A stretch of DNA of 64,000 nucleotides from Geoanaerobacter pelophilus (GCF_018476885.1 NZ_JAHCVJ010000006.1:248001-312000), one strand, 5' to 3'; shown: positions 17,193 to 26,237, numbered from the stretch's first letter. Made by a program: numbers and translations. The notes: a model not told the origin generated them from the letters alone.

Positions 17193-19031
17193 ATGGGATA
17201 TCGCAATCTGCAGCAGTGTGTTGCCGATCTGGAGAAAACCGGCCGGTTGATCAGGATCGATAGCGAGGTCGATTCGTACCTTGAGGCAGGAGTGATCCAG
17301 CGGCGGGTCTACGAGGCCCAGGGACCGGCGCTGCTTTTTACCAATGTCACCGGAAGCCGCTTCCCGCTGCTCGGCAACCTCTTCGGCACCCTGGACCGGG
17401 CGCGCTGGATCTTTCGCGATTCCCTGAAAACCATTGAAGCGCTGGTGGCGCTGAAGATTAATCCGGCCGAGGCCTTGAAAAATCCGGCTTCCCTGATCAA
17501 GGCCGTGCCTGGCGCGTTGCACCTGCTGCCGTGCGCAGTCGGGAACGGGGCGGTTCTTGCCAATCGGACCACCATCGACCAGCTCCCCAAGGTGGTCTCC
17601 TGGCCCAACGACGGCGGGCCGTTCGTCACCCTGCCGCAGGTCTATTCCGAAAGCCCGAAACGGCCCGGTATCAGGAGTTCCAACCTGGGGATGTACCGGG
17701 TGCAACTCTCCGGCAACAATTATCAGCTCAATAAAGAGGTCGGGCTGCATTACCAGATTCACCGCGGCCTGGGGGTACACCATGCTGAGGCGTTGGAGCT
17801 GGGCAAGCCGCTCAAGGTCAATATCTTTGTCGGCGGAGCGCCGTCGATGACGGTGGCGGCAGTGATGCCGCTCCCGGAAGGGATGCCGGAGCTGGCCTTT
17901 GCCGGTCTTCTCGGCGGCCACCGCTTGCCGCTGGCCTGCCGGGCCGGGGAGCTGCCGATCCCGGCTGAGGCCGATTTCTGCATCTCCGGGACGCTCGACC
18001 TGGAAAAGACCCTGCCCGAGGGGCCGTTCGGCGACCATCTCGGCTACTACTCGCTGGCCCACGACTTCCCGGTGCTCAAGGTCGAACAGGTCTGGCACCG
18101 CGACGGCGCCATCTGGCCGTTTACCACGGTTGGCCGGCCGCCGCAGGAAGATACCACCTTCGGCGCCTTCATTCACGAACTGACCGGCGAGCTGATCCCA
18201 ACCGTGCTCCCTGGCGTCAAGGGCGTTCATGCCGTTGATGCCGCCGGGGTGCATCCGCTGCTGCTGGCAATCGGCTCCGAGCGCTACGTCCCCTATGCCG
18301 CCGAGCGGGAGCCGCAGGAACTGCTGACCATTGCCAATGCCATTCTGGGGCAGGGGCAGCTGTCGCTGGCCAAATACCTGTTCATCGCCAGCCATGAGGA
18401 CAATCCGCCGGACATCCACCATATTGGCGAGTTCCTGGGCTTCATGCTGGAGCGGGTTGACTGGCGCCGCGACCTGCATTTCCAGACCAGGACCACCATC
18501 GATACCCTGGATTATTCCGGGGAAGGGCTGAACATGGGGTCCAAGGTGGTTATTGCCGCAGCCGGGGCGAAACGCAGGGAGCTACAGAGGGAACTGCCGA
18601 CCGAGCTGACTCTGGCAGACGGTTTCAGCGAGCCGCGCCTCTGCCTGCCGGGGATCATGGCGGTTCAGGGGCCGGCCTGCAGCGAGTACCGGCCCGGCGA
18701 AGATCCGGAGCTGCTGCGCTTCTGCGAGTCATTCGGCCGCAATCAGGGACTGGCCGGCCTGCAGCTGGTGCTGGTCGTTGATGACAGCGACTTTGTCTGC
18801 CGGACGCTGAACAACATGCTCTGGGTGACCTTTACCCGCTCCAATCCGGCCACTGACATCTACGGTGTTGGAGCCTTTACCCGCTGCAAACACTGGGGAT
18901 GCACCGGTCCGCTGATTATTGATGCCCGGAGCAAGCCGCATCACGCCCCGCCGCTGATCGGGGACCCCGAGGTCGAAAAACGGGTTGATGCCCTGGCAAC
19001 GAAAAACGGCCCACTCTATGGTATAATTTAA
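17193..19031 (+). CDS. UbiD-family decarboxylase (candidate menaquinone biosynthesis decarboxylase)
   Basis: A 612-residue protein matching the UbiD family of prenylated-FMN-dependent decarboxylases along its length. The hallmark LPEGPFGDHLGYYSL is present; its Asp aligns with the proton donor known from E. coli UbiD. The length, near 600 rather than about 490, fits the longer subgroup annotated as menaquinone (futalosine-pathway) decarboxylases. An exact role cannot be proven here, since the partner prenyltransferase UbiX is not in the window. The ATG has a strong GGAGGGGG site. It is divergent from the Cache kinase and followed 32 bp later by a carbonic anhydrase gene, which is suggestive because the reaction releases CO2. 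Confidence 0.88.
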   Translation: MGYRNLQQCVADLEKTGRLIRIDSEVDSYLEAGVIQRRVYEAQGPALLFTNVTGSRFPLLGNLFGTLDRARWIFRDSLKTIEALVALKINPAEALKNPASLIKAVPGALHLLPCAVGNGAVLANRTTIDQLPKVVSWPNDGGPFVTLPQVYSESPKRPGIRSSNLGMYRVQLSGNNYQLNKEVGLHYQIHRGLGVHHAEALELGKPLKVNIFVGGAPSMTVAAVMPLPEGMPELAFAGLLGGHRLPLACRAGELPIPAEADFCISGTLDLEKTLPEGPFGDHLGYYSLAHDFPVLKVEQVWHRDGAIWPFTTVGRPPQEDTTFGAFIHELTGELIPTVLPGVKGVHAVDAAGVHPLLLAIGSERYVPYAAEREPQELLTIANAILGQGQLSLAKYLFIASHEDNPPDIHHIGEFLGFMLERVDWRRDLHFQTRTTIDTLDYSGEGLNMGSKVVIAAAGAKRRELQRELPTELTLADGFSEPRLCLPGIMAVQGPACSEYRPGEDPELLRFCESFGRNQGLAGLQLVLVVDDSDFVCRTLNNMLWVTFTRSNPATDIYGVGAFTRCKHWGCTGPLIIDARSKPHHAPPLIGDPEVEKRVDALATKNGPLYGII

Positions 19032-19063
19032 CCCCACAGCCCAAGGCAAAAGGGGGATGCGCC

Positions 19064-19672
19064 ATGATCAAGACACTCCTGGACGGCAATAAGCGCTTTG
19101 TTACCGAGACCTTTGAGAAGGAGAAAGAGCACTATACCGTGCTCGCCAAGGAGCAGAAGCCGACGGTGCTCTGGATCGGCTGCTCCGATTCCCGGGTGCC
19201 GGTCAATACCATTACCCAGACCAGGGCCGGCGAGGTCTTTGTCCACCGCAACGTCGGCAACATCGTCGCCACCAACGACTGGAACCTGTCGGCAGTGCTG
19301 GAGTTTTCCATCAACCACCTCAGCATTCCCGATATCGTCGTCTGTGGCCACTACGGTTGCGGCGGCATCAATGCCCTTGAAGAAGACGCCCTTGACGACA
19401 AGTACATACCGGTGTGGCTGATCAATGCCTATAAGGCCAAGGAGCGGGTGGACGAAAAGCTCCGGGGGTTGCATATCGAAATTGAGCCGGAAAAAAGGCT
19501 GCAGCTGATAGTCGAGGAGAATGTCAGGCTGCAGCTGGAACATCTGCAGGAGTACCCGTTCATCAGGAAGGCGATGCGCGAGCAGAAGGTCAATATTCAT
19601 GGCTGGGTTTATGACATGCACACCGGCGAGATCAAGATAATTCAGAAGAATGCTGTTGCCTGCAGAGACTAG
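19064..19672 (+). CDS. Beta-class carbonic anhydrase
   Basis: A 202-residue cytoplasmic zinc enzyme interconverting CO2 and bicarbonate. The zinc ligands are visible as Cys40 (in GCSDSRVP, with Asp42 and Arg44 of the catalytic dyad), His96 and Cys99 (in CGHYGCGG). The HRNVGN motif at 61-66 is also present. Length is normal for the class. It lies 32 bp after the UbiD-family gene and is probably in the same transcript. It may recapture CO2 or balance bicarbonate for carboxylases such as acetyl-CoA carboxylase. Confidence 0.95.
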   Translation: MIKTLLDGNKRFVTETFEKEKEHYTVLAKEQKPTVLWIGCSDSRVPVNTITQTRAGEVFVHRNVGNIVATNDWNLSAVLEFSINHLSIPDIVVCGHYGCGGINALEEDALDDKYIPVWLINAYKAKERVDEKLRGLHIEIEPEKRLQLIVEENVRLQLEHLQEYPFIRKAMREQKVNIHGWVYDMHTGEIKIIQKNAVACRD

Positions 19673-19712
19673 TTAAATAGAACCTATTCAATGAAGTGGA
19701 GAAAATCATCGA

Positions 19713-20219
19713 GTGACTGAATCAGCACCATCCAAATCAAATTACATAACCCCGGAAGGGGTGAAGAGGCTACGCGACGAACTGGACCACCTGTGGAAGG
19801 TTGAACGGCCAATAACCACGCAGCGGGTGTCCGATGCCGCGGCAGAGGGTGACCGTTCCGAGAACGCCGAGTACATCTACGGCAAGAAGCGGCTGCGCGA
19901 GATCGACAGCCGGATTCGCTTCCTCACCAAGCGTCTCGATCTGCTGAAGGTGGTCGATACCGTGCCGACGGACCAGGAGCGGGTCTATTTCGGCGCCTGG
20001 GTGACCGTGGAGAACGGCGACGGCGAAGAGGCGACCTACCGCGTGGTCGGCCCGGACGAGTTCGACCCGGCCCGGAACTTTATCAGCATCGACTCGCCGG
20101 TTGCCAAGGCGCTGATGGGCAAACGGATCAACGATGACGTTACGGTGCATCGTCCGGCCGGGGTTACCACGCTGACCATTACCGAGGTCAGTTACCGGAC
20201 CCCGCCCGCCTACGAGTGA
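19713..20219 (+). CDS. greB: Transcription elongation factor GreB
   Basis: A 168-residue GreA/GreB-family protein started at GTG 19713, with AGTGGAGA upstream. The N-terminal coiled coil (about 12-85) carries the acidic tip region EGDRSENAEYIYGKKRLREI, which reaches into the RNA polymerase secondary channel to stimulate cleavage of backtracked RNA. The C-terminal FKBP-like domain follows (VTVENGDGEEATYRVVGPDE). The YGKKRLREID form and the basic coiled-coil surface fit GreB better than GreA. It has no obvious functional link with its neighbours. Confidence 0.93.
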   Translation: MTESAPSKSNYITPEGVKRLRDELDHLWKVERPITTQRVSDAAAEGDRSENAEYIYGKKRLREIDSRIRFLTKRLDLLKVVDTVPTDQERVYFGAWVTVENGDGEEATYRVVGPDEFDPARNFISIDSPVAKALMGKRINDDVTVHRPAGVTTLTITEVSYRTPPAYE

Positions 20220-20260
20220 CTTGGCATCCGACCTAAATTAATTCAAGGGGATTTGCTTTT

Positions 20261-21058
20261 ATGGCTATGAGGAATCTGCTGTTGCTGACTCTGTTGCTGC
20301 TGGTGACCGGGTGCAGCACGGTGCCGATCACCGGGCGATCGCAACTGAACCTGATCCCGGCGTCGACCATGCTGTCGATGAGCGCCCAGGAATACGGCAC
20401 CTTTATCAAGGGGAACAAGCCCAGCGCCAACAAGGAGCAGGCGCAGCTGGTGAAGCGGGTAGGGACGCGAATCCAGGGGGCGGTGGAGCGGTATTTCGCC
20501 GAGCGCGGCATGGCCGCCAAGCTGGCCGATTACCGCTGGGAGTTCAACCTGGTGGAAGACAGCCAGGTCAATGCCTGGTGCATGCCGGGCGGCAAGGTGG
20601 TGGTCTATACCGGCATGCTTCCGGTGTCCCAGAATGAGGACGGCCTGGCTGTGGTGATGGGGCACGAGATCGCCCATGCCATTGCCGAGCACGGCAACGA
20701 GCGGATGAGCCAGGGGATGCTGGCCCAGCTCGGCGGCGTTGCCCTGGCCGAGGCGCTGGCAGCAAAGCCAGCGGCCACCAAGCAGCTCTGGATGACAGCC
20801 TTCGGCGCCGGCGCCCAATATGGCGCGATTCTGCCGTTCAGCCGGCTGCAGGAAAACGAGGCCGACCACCTGGGGCTGGTGTTCATGGCCATGGCCGGCT
20901 ATGACCCGAACCAGGCAACCTCCTTCTGGCAGCGGATGGCCTCTCAGAAGGGGGGCAAGGCGCAGCCGGAATTCTTCAGCACCCACCCGGCCGACGCCAC
21001 CAGGATCGAGAACATCAAGCGGTTGATCCCTGAGGTTAGCAGGCAATACCCTAGATAA
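20261..21058 (+). CDS. M48-family metallopeptidase lipoprotein
   Basis: A 265-residue protein with a lipoprotein signal ending LLLLVTGC (Cys18), so it is anchored in the cell envelope. The zinc site is visible as HEIAH (135-139) with the third ligand in ENEADHLG (about Glu200), the M48 (HtpX/Ste24/LoiP-like) pattern. It lacks membrane helices, unlike HtpX, and resembles periplasmic quality-control proteases of the LoiP/YcaL type. A GGGG-containing ribosome site lies upstream. It is followed by a palindromic repeat element rather than a gene on the same strand. Confidence 0.92.
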   Translation: MAMRNLLLLTLLLLVTGCSTVPITGRSQLNLIPASTMLSMSAQEYGTFIKGNKPSANKEQAQLVKRVGTRIQGAVERYFAERGMAAKLADYRWEFNLVEDSQVNAWCMPGGKVVVYTGMLPVSQNEDGLAVVMGHEIAHAIAEHGNERMSQGMLAQLGGVALAEALAAKPAATKQLWMTAFGAGAQYGAILPFSRLQENEADHLGLVFMAMAGYDPNQATSFWQRMASQKGGKAQPEFFSTHPADATRIENIKRLIPEVSRQYPR

Positions 21059-21073
21059 CCCGGCTTCGGCGGC

Positions 21074-21254
21074 GGCAGCTGAAAGCTCCCCTCATTCACT
21101 CCGGTTGCGCTTCTGCTGCTGCTCTAAGGCTCATTGCGCGGCAGCCGGAAACTCGCCTTTCAGGCTCAGACAGCCCGGCTGCTTATCGCTTCATTTCGCC
21201 AAGAGCAGCGACGCTTTGCGCAAAGTCGTTCTTTTCGGAGAGCGTTCAGCTGCC
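21074..21254. repeat. 181-bp nested palindromic element (REP/MITE-like)
   Basis: This stretch between two convergent genes holds no credible gene and is built as nested inverted repeats. The outer arms GGCAGCTGAAAGCTC (21074-21088) and GAGCGTTCAGCTGCC (21240-21254) pair at 14 of 15 positions. Inside, GCTGCTCT pairs with AGAGCAGC and GCAGCCGG with CCGGCTGC, and the centre holds GCCTTTCAGGC. The whole could form one long interrupted hairpin. This is typical of dispersed non-autonomous elements, but other copies are not visible in this window. Confidence 0.65.
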
Positions 21255-21276
21255 GTTCTCTGTAAATGTTGATCTG

Positions 21277-22563
21277 CTATTTTCGCCCGCCGGCCAGCCT
21301 GGCACTTTCCGGCCTCCGCCGCAGCAGCCACATGAACAGCGGTCCCAACACCCCCACCAGGCCGCAGGTGGCAAAACCGATCCCCCATTCACCGTTCACG
21401 CCGGGTACCGGCTCCCATCCCTTGAACAGGTCCAACGCCCAGCCAAAGACCGTGGGCGAAATCATTGCCATGGAATACCCCACCAGCGACTGTATCCCCA
21501 TGGCTGCCCCCAGGTAGGCCGGGGCCACCAGCTCGGTCAGGCCGGTAGAAAACACCGGCGATTCGGCGACCACCAGGTAGCCATAGGCGATGCCGACGAT
21601 CAGGATCAGCAGCGGACTTGCATCGAACAGCCAGCCAAAGCTGAAGGAGAGCAGGCTGCTTGCCAGCATGACCACGGTGATGGTCTTGGTGCGTCCCCAT
21701 CGGTCGGAAAGAGTGCCGGTGATCGCCGTGGCAAAGGTCCCGACCCCCACGATCACTGAGGCCGCGGCAGCGCCGAGCCCGGTGGCCCTGTCCGGCGTTG
21801 TGCCGTGAGCAATGAGCGATGCCGCGAAGAACGGGGCCACCCAGGTGCGCATGCCGTACATCTCCCACATGTGGCAACCGTAGCCGAGGATCATCAGCAG
21901 GGCAGGGCGGTTTTGCACCACCTCGGCGCGGAAACCGCCGGACTCCCCTTTGAAAACCCGCGGGACATAGCCGTCAAAGACCTTCTTTGCTATCAGCAGA
22001 CCGATAAAGACCCCGGCGGAACAGGCAACGAAAGCGATGCGCCAGCCGGCGAACGAGGCCACAGCGCCGGTCAGCGCCAGGGAAAGGGAAGCGCCGAGCA
22101 CCAAGGCGCCGACATAGATCCCCACTGCCTTGCCGCGTTCTGCTGGGGTGAATCGCTCCGCCACCAGCTTCAGCCCCGGCATGTAGGTGCCCCCCATGCC
22201 AATGCCGGTGAGCGCCCGCAGCACCATGCCCGAGAGGTAGTCATCGGCAAAGAGGGCGAACAGCAGGTTGGCGATGCCCGACCAGAGAGCGGCGATGAGA
22301 AAAATGTAGCGGGTGTTGATCCGGTCGGTGAGGGTGCTGAGCAGCACGCCGGAGAGGATGTAGCCGAACTGGTAGACGGAGAAGATCGACCCGGCCATGG
22401 TGTTGTTCATCCCCCACTCGGTCTTCAAGAGCGGCAGTACCGCCGAATAGTTGATGAACACCAGCATGATGAACACCTGTGCGGTGCACAGCCGCAACAG
22501 CCAGCGGCTGTCGGCGCTCATCCTCTTCGGGGTGTCGTCAGGCGATGGCAATGGTTTCTCCAA
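21277..22563 (-). CDS. Major facilitator superfamily transporter
   Basis: A 428-residue protein with twelve membrane helices. The loop 2-3 motif (LLSTLTDRINTRYI) and the later GTLSDRWGRTK block mark an MFS transporter. The start is uncertain. A TTG at 22563 opens the frame; another TTG four codons on has GGAG at the right spacing; the first ATG is at codon 15 (22521). All variants keep the full membrane domain. The substrate is not evident. It is convergent with the M48 protease gene and shares the palindromic spacer with it. Confidence 0.88.
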   Translation of the reverse strand: MEKPLPSPDDTPKRMSADSRWLLRLCTAQVFIMLVFINYSAVLPLLKTEWGMNNTMAGSIFSVYQFGYILSGVLLSTLTDRINTRYIFLIAALWSGIANLLFALFADDYLSGMVLRALTGIGMGGTYMPGLKLVAERFTPAERGKAVGIYVGALVLGASLSLALTGAVASFAGWRIAFVACSAGVFIGLLIAKKVFDGYVPRVFKGESGGFRAEVVQNRPALLMILGYGCHMWEMYGMRTWVAPFFAASLIAHGTTPDRATGLGAAAASVIVGVGTFATAITGTLSDRWGRTKTITVVMLASSLLSFSFGWLFDASPLLILIVGIAYGYLVVAESPVFSTGLTELVAPAYLGAAMGIQSLVGYSMAMISPTVFGWALDLFKGWEPVPGVNGEWGIGFATCGLVGVLGPLFMWLLRRRPESARLAGGRK

Positions 22564-22867
22564 GCATCATCAATTATTCCAAAGTGGGTTAGTAAGAAGT
22601 TTGTTGCTGTTGTGCCTGTTTGCAAGAGAACATTATGCTATCACCGATAGAGTGGCTGTGCAATTGATTGCAACTTAGAGCTTTTGTATAAAACGGCTTT
22701 AATGGAGAGTGATTCTTTGCTATTGCAATGTTTGGTCGTCCCGGCTACTTTTAATGATCACAGGCTAAATGTTCCAGTTGGTTAGATCACCAGTTCGCGC
22801 GCCTGAACTGGCCAATAAAGAAGTTAGCGAGAAGAATTAACAATTAAACTCGTCACCGCAAGGAAAC
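22564..22867. other. AT-richer intergenic region between MFS and lipocalin genes
   Basis: A 304-bp divergent spacer, clearly lower in GC than the neighbouring metabolic genes. It must contain the promoters of both the MFS gene (minus) and the lipocalin gene (plus). I see one dyad (annotated separately) but no strong -35/-10 pair and no coding frame. Confidence 0.4.
22790..22811. promoter_or_regulatory. Dyad CCAGTTC-N8-GAACTGG upstream of lipocalin gene
   Basis: A perfect 7-bp inverted repeat with an 8-bp spacer, 57 bp before the lipocalin start. Size and place suit a dimeric regulator operator. No partner regulator is identified. Confidence 0.35.
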
Positions 22868-23386
22868 ATGGATATGAAAAAACTGTCATTATGGCTGACA
22901 TTGTTCTTTACCGGCTGTGCGGGCATGCCTGAACAGGTGAAACCGATCGATAATTTCAAAGTTCAGAACTACTTGGGGAAATGGTATGAAATTGCGCGCC
23001 TGGATCATTCCTTTGAAAGAGGCTTGACCCGCGTCACTGCAGAATATGGCTTACGGGAGGATGGTGGCCTGCGAGTAACAAATCGTGGCTATTTAGCAAA
23101 GGAAAACAGGTGGAAGGAAGCCATCGGCAAGGCCTATTTTGTCACTGAAATGGATAAAGGGTACCTGAAGGTTTCATTCTTCGGGCCGTTTTATGGCTCC
23201 TATGTGATATTTGACCTTGATCAGGAGAATTACCAATATTCTCTCGTCTGCGGACCGGACACGACATATTTATGGATTCTGTCCAGAACCCCTCGAATTG
23301 AAGCTGCAGTAAAAAATCGCCTTGTTGCAAAAGCCGCTTCACTAGGCTTTGACACGAGCAAGTTGATCTATGTTGCCCATGACTGA
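22868..23386 (+). CDS. Lipocalin-family lipoprotein (Blc-like)
   Basis: A 172-residue outer-membrane-type lipoprotein (signal ending LFFTGC, Cys17) with the lipocalin signature YLGKWYEIARLDHSFERG (about 35-52) and the C-terminal LWILSRTP motif that closes the barrel. Bacterial lipocalins bind lysophospholipids or fatty acids in the envelope and are often stress-induced. AAGGA precedes the ATG; a second in-frame ATG two codons later is an alternative. GC content is near 50%, below the surrounding genes, which together with the similarly low-GC next gene suggests acquisition by transfer. Confidence 0.92.
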   Translation: MDMKKLSLWLTLFFTGCAGMPEQVKPIDNFKVQNYLGKWYEIARLDHSFERGLTRVTAEYGLREDGGLRVTNRGYLAKENRWKEAIGKAYFVTEMDKGYLKVSFFGPFYGSYVIFDLDQENYQYSLVCGPDTTYLWILSRTPRIEAAVKNRLVAKAASLGFDTSKLIYVAHD

Positions 23387-23439
23387 ATACTGCACCCGAT
23401 AAATACCTCTAACACTCTGAACTGATAACGGATAAATCG

Positions 23440-24405
23440 ATGTCTAAACGTAAACAAACTGCCCGATTGACCCTGCTCCTGACGATATTTGTCATGCTTA
23501 CAAAACTGTTGTGCGGCGCAGGTGGTGCATCTGCCGGTAACGTTTCCAGCAGACGGATCGCCGCCAGCGGGAATAATTCCGACTCAAACCCACTGCCTGC
23601 TCAAACTGCAGTAGAGGATACTTACCCCAAAGTGGCACCAGCAAGTAAGGACTGGACGATCCGCATTGGCGCTGGCGCAATATTATCGCCAGCGTTTGTC
23701 GGTTCCCGCGACTATCAATTGATGTTAGTTCCGGCACTGAAAGTTACATATCTAAATACATTCTTTGCATCAGTCGAGGATGGTGTCGGTTATGCTGTCA
23801 TCAATCAAAACGGCTGGCGTGCCGGCCCGAATGCCAAGATTGCGTTTGGCCGCAAAGAAGACGGTGACAATCCCTTCCGAATTGCTGGCGGCAAAACTTC
23901 GGCGTTGCACGGTCTGGGCAATATTGACACTACGTTAGAAGTAGGCGGTTTCGCCGAATATCGATGGAACAACATAAGTACAAAAATCGGATTGCGGAAG
24001 GGGGTGAACGGTCATGATGGCCTTGTCGGGGATCTTTCAGTCAAGTATACGCACACCAACCAGTCTCTCTCCCCCATGGCTGGCTTACCGCTTGTCGTCT
24101 CCTTCGGACCACGCCTGACAGTGGTAGATGCGACCTACAGCAAAGCATTCTTCGGCGTCGATGCCGATCAAGCTGTGAATTCAGGTTTGCCACGCTATAG
24201 TCCAAGTGGCGGCGTTTTGTCGTACGGTGTCGGCAGCTTTATTGTCGTGCCGATCAGTAAACAACTCTCTGCAACTTTTCTGGCAGGTTATGACCATCTG
24301 ACAGGTGATGCCGGCAGTTCGCCGTTGGTAAGTGAGCGCGGGTCGCCCAACCAGGGGATGTTTGGTGTCTTATTGAGCTACGAGTTCGGATTCGACAGTC
24401 GCTAA
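23440..24405 (+). CDS. MipA/OmpV-family outer-membrane protein
   Basis: A 321-residue protein with a signal peptide (about 1-32, cleavage after ASA), a low-complexity Ser/Asn linker, and a barrel domain from about residue 70. Typical MipA/OmpV sequence is seen: IRIGAGAILSPAFVGSRDY, LVPALKVTYLNTFFASVEDGVGY and a C-terminal LLSYEFGF ending close to an aromatic residue. The family covers porin-like barrels and the MltA-interacting scaffold; the exact role here is open. It lies 53 bp after the lipocalin gene and likely shares its transcript and lower GC. Confidence 0.88.
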   Translation: MSKRKQTARLTLLLTIFVMLTKLLCGAGGASAGNVSSRRIAASGNNSDSNPLPAQTAVEDTYPKVAPASKDWTIRIGAGAILSPAFVGSRDYQLMLVPALKVTYLNTFFASVEDGVGYAVINQNGWRAGPNAKIAFGRKEDGDNPFRIAGGKTSALHGLGNIDTTLEVGGFAEYRWNNISTKIGLRKGVNGHDGLVGDLSVKYTHTNQSLSPMAGLPLVVSFGPRLTVVDATYSKAFFGVDADQAVNSGLPRYSPSGGVLSYGVGSFIVVPISKQLSATFLAGYDHLTGDAGSSPLVSERGSPNQGMFGVLLSYEFGFDSR

Positions 24406-24415
24406 CCAAGAAGAT

Positions 24416-24442
24416 TCACCTGACCAAAAAACCATCAGGTGA
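24416..24442 (+). terminator. Weak terminator-like inverted repeat after the MipA/OmpV gene
   Basis: TCACCTGA (24416-24423) and TCAGGTGA (24435-24442) form a perfect 8-bp stem with an 11-base loop, 11 bp past the stop codon. There is no proper T-tract after it, so factor-independent termination is uncertain. Confidence 0.4.
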
Positions 24443-24564
24443 TCTCCCTTAACGTTTCGAAGGCCGCATGGACAGGTTTTGGGTGAAAAATCTTAGGTCG
24501 CGTTTCGAAAAGACCGCAGACCTTTGCAGTGAAAGAAGGGCCGACCATGCGAGACTGTTCTAGT

Positions 24565-24945
<381 letters not shown>

Positions 24946-25001
24946 TCACCTCCGAAAGAATGTAATTGATTGTATGATCTGATATAGTTGATATACCGTC
25001 A

Positions 25002-25023
25002 ATCTTGATAGCGCAATCAAGAT
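25002..25023. promoter_or_regulatory. Operator-like dyad ATCTTGAT-N6-ATCAAGAT between VOC and HTH-citrate synthase genes
   Basis: A perfect 8-bp inverted repeat with a 6-bp spacer, 14 bp before the ATG of the HTH-citrate synthase gene and within a short divergent intergenic region. The downstream protein has its own DNA-binding domain, so autoregulation is one possibility. Confidence 0.5.
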
Positions 25024-25037
25024 AACTGGAGTCAGCC

Positions 25038-26237
25038 ATGCCTCGATTCTATTCAGCCCAAGAGGCCAGCGAGCGCCTCGGAGTCTCGCGCAACACGCTC
25101 TATTCCTACGTCAGCAGGGGATTGATCCGCTCCGAACCGACCGGTCCTTCGGCAAAGACCAGCCAGTATAACGCCCTTGATATTGAGCGCATGGCCACCC
25201 GCAGCAAGGTTTACAAAGCACCGGCAACTGCGCTGCAAGACTCAACCGATTGGGGGGCGCCCATTTTGGAATCGGCAATCACCCTGATCGGCGATGAAAC
25301 CTTTTATTATCGCGGCAATTGCGTGCCAACAATGGCAGCCGGGCAGCCTTTTGAGCAGGCGCTGGCGATACTCTGGGAAGTCTCTGCATACGAGACGGTA
25401 TCGGTCAATCCGCTGTTGCGCGAACGAGTTGAGGTATTGCTCGAAAACCGGAAGGGAATAGATCCGCTGGATCTCTTTCAGAGTATTCTGGCGATGTTGA
25501 ATCATGAGGATGTCACTGCCTATAGCTTTGCCAGGGAAGCTACCATGAATGCCGGCAGGTTGATGCTTGAAAGTTTTGTGCGGATTATGAGCGGGACATG
25601 GCCAACCGCGGGAATTGCCGAGCATCTGGCAGTGGCATGGAAGGTAGATCCCAAGTTTGCATTAATCCTCGACAGTGCGCTGATTCTGGTAGCGGACCAC
25701 GAGCTGAACATTTCATCCTTTACCGCCCGTTGTGCCGCCTCTGCCGGCTGTTCTCCGTATGCTGCGGTGGCTGCTGCAACACATGCCTTTTTCGGTCGTC
25801 GGCATGGCGGGAACACGGAAAGGATTCTCGGACTTCTGGACGAGGCCCGTGGTCAGGGGAGCCTGTATAAGGTTATTGCGTCGCGGGTTAAACGGGGCGA
25901 CCCTGTTCCCGGTTTCGGTCACAAACTGTATGACGCGGACCCACGGGCCCGCTTCCTGTTGCCACGGCTGCCTGACCGCAACGGCTATATCAGCCAGGCT
26001 CTGGAAGCGGCGGACAAGCTCCTTGGACCTTCTTATCCGACCGTGGATTTTGCACTGGTTGTCATGGAAAAAGAATTGACTTTGCCGGAGAAATCGAGTG
26101 CCTATCTCTTTTATCTGGGGAGGTTGGCAGGCCTTGTCGCACATATCACGGAGCAGTATGCCCAGAATCGCCCTATCCGCCCCAGGGCGCGCTATGTCGG
26201 GATAATGCCGGGTGGGGCACCTCCGTGTACTCCCTGA
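25038..26237 (+). CDS. Citrate synthase-family protein with N-terminal MerR/excisionase-type HTH
   Basis: A 399-residue fusion. Residues 3-60 form a helix-turn-helix of the MerR/excisionase kind (FYSAQEASERLGVSRNTLYSYVSRGLI). Residues about 70-388 are a citrate synthase domain with catalytic residues retained by pattern: His256 in FFGRRHGG, His295 in PGFGHKLYDADPRA, Asp337 in YPTVDFA, His221 in ADHELN, and the RPRARYVG anion-binding end. It might condense acetyl- or propionyl-CoA with oxaloacetate, or use the domain as an acyl-CoA/oxaloacetate sensor for transcription. The last about eleven residues (from IMPGG) are encoded by a remnant of another gene, so the native stop has been replaced. 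SD is weak (CTGGAG). Confidence 0.9.
   Translation: MPRFYSAQEASERLGVSRNTLYSYVSRGLIRSEPTGPSAKTSQYNALDIERMATRSKVYKAPATALQDSTDWGAPILESAITLIGDETFYYRGNCVPTMAAGQPFEQALAILWEVSAYETVSVNPLLRERVEVLLENRKGIDPLDLFQSILAMLNHEDVTAYSFAREATMNAGRLMLESFVRIMSGTWPTAGIAEHLAVAWKVDPKFALILDSALILVADHELNISSFTARCAASAGCSPYAAVAAATHAFFGRRHGGNTERILGLLDEARGQGSLYKVIASRVKRGDPVPGFGHKLYDADPRARFLLPRLPDRNGYISQALEAADKLLGPSYPTVDFALVVMEKELTLPEKSSAYLFYLGRLAGLVAHITEQYAQNRPIRPRARYVGIMPGGAPPCTP

Noticed and set aside
17100-18479. Minus-strand open frame of 459 codons
   Set aside because: Antisense to the UbiD-family gene, with no recognisable motifs.
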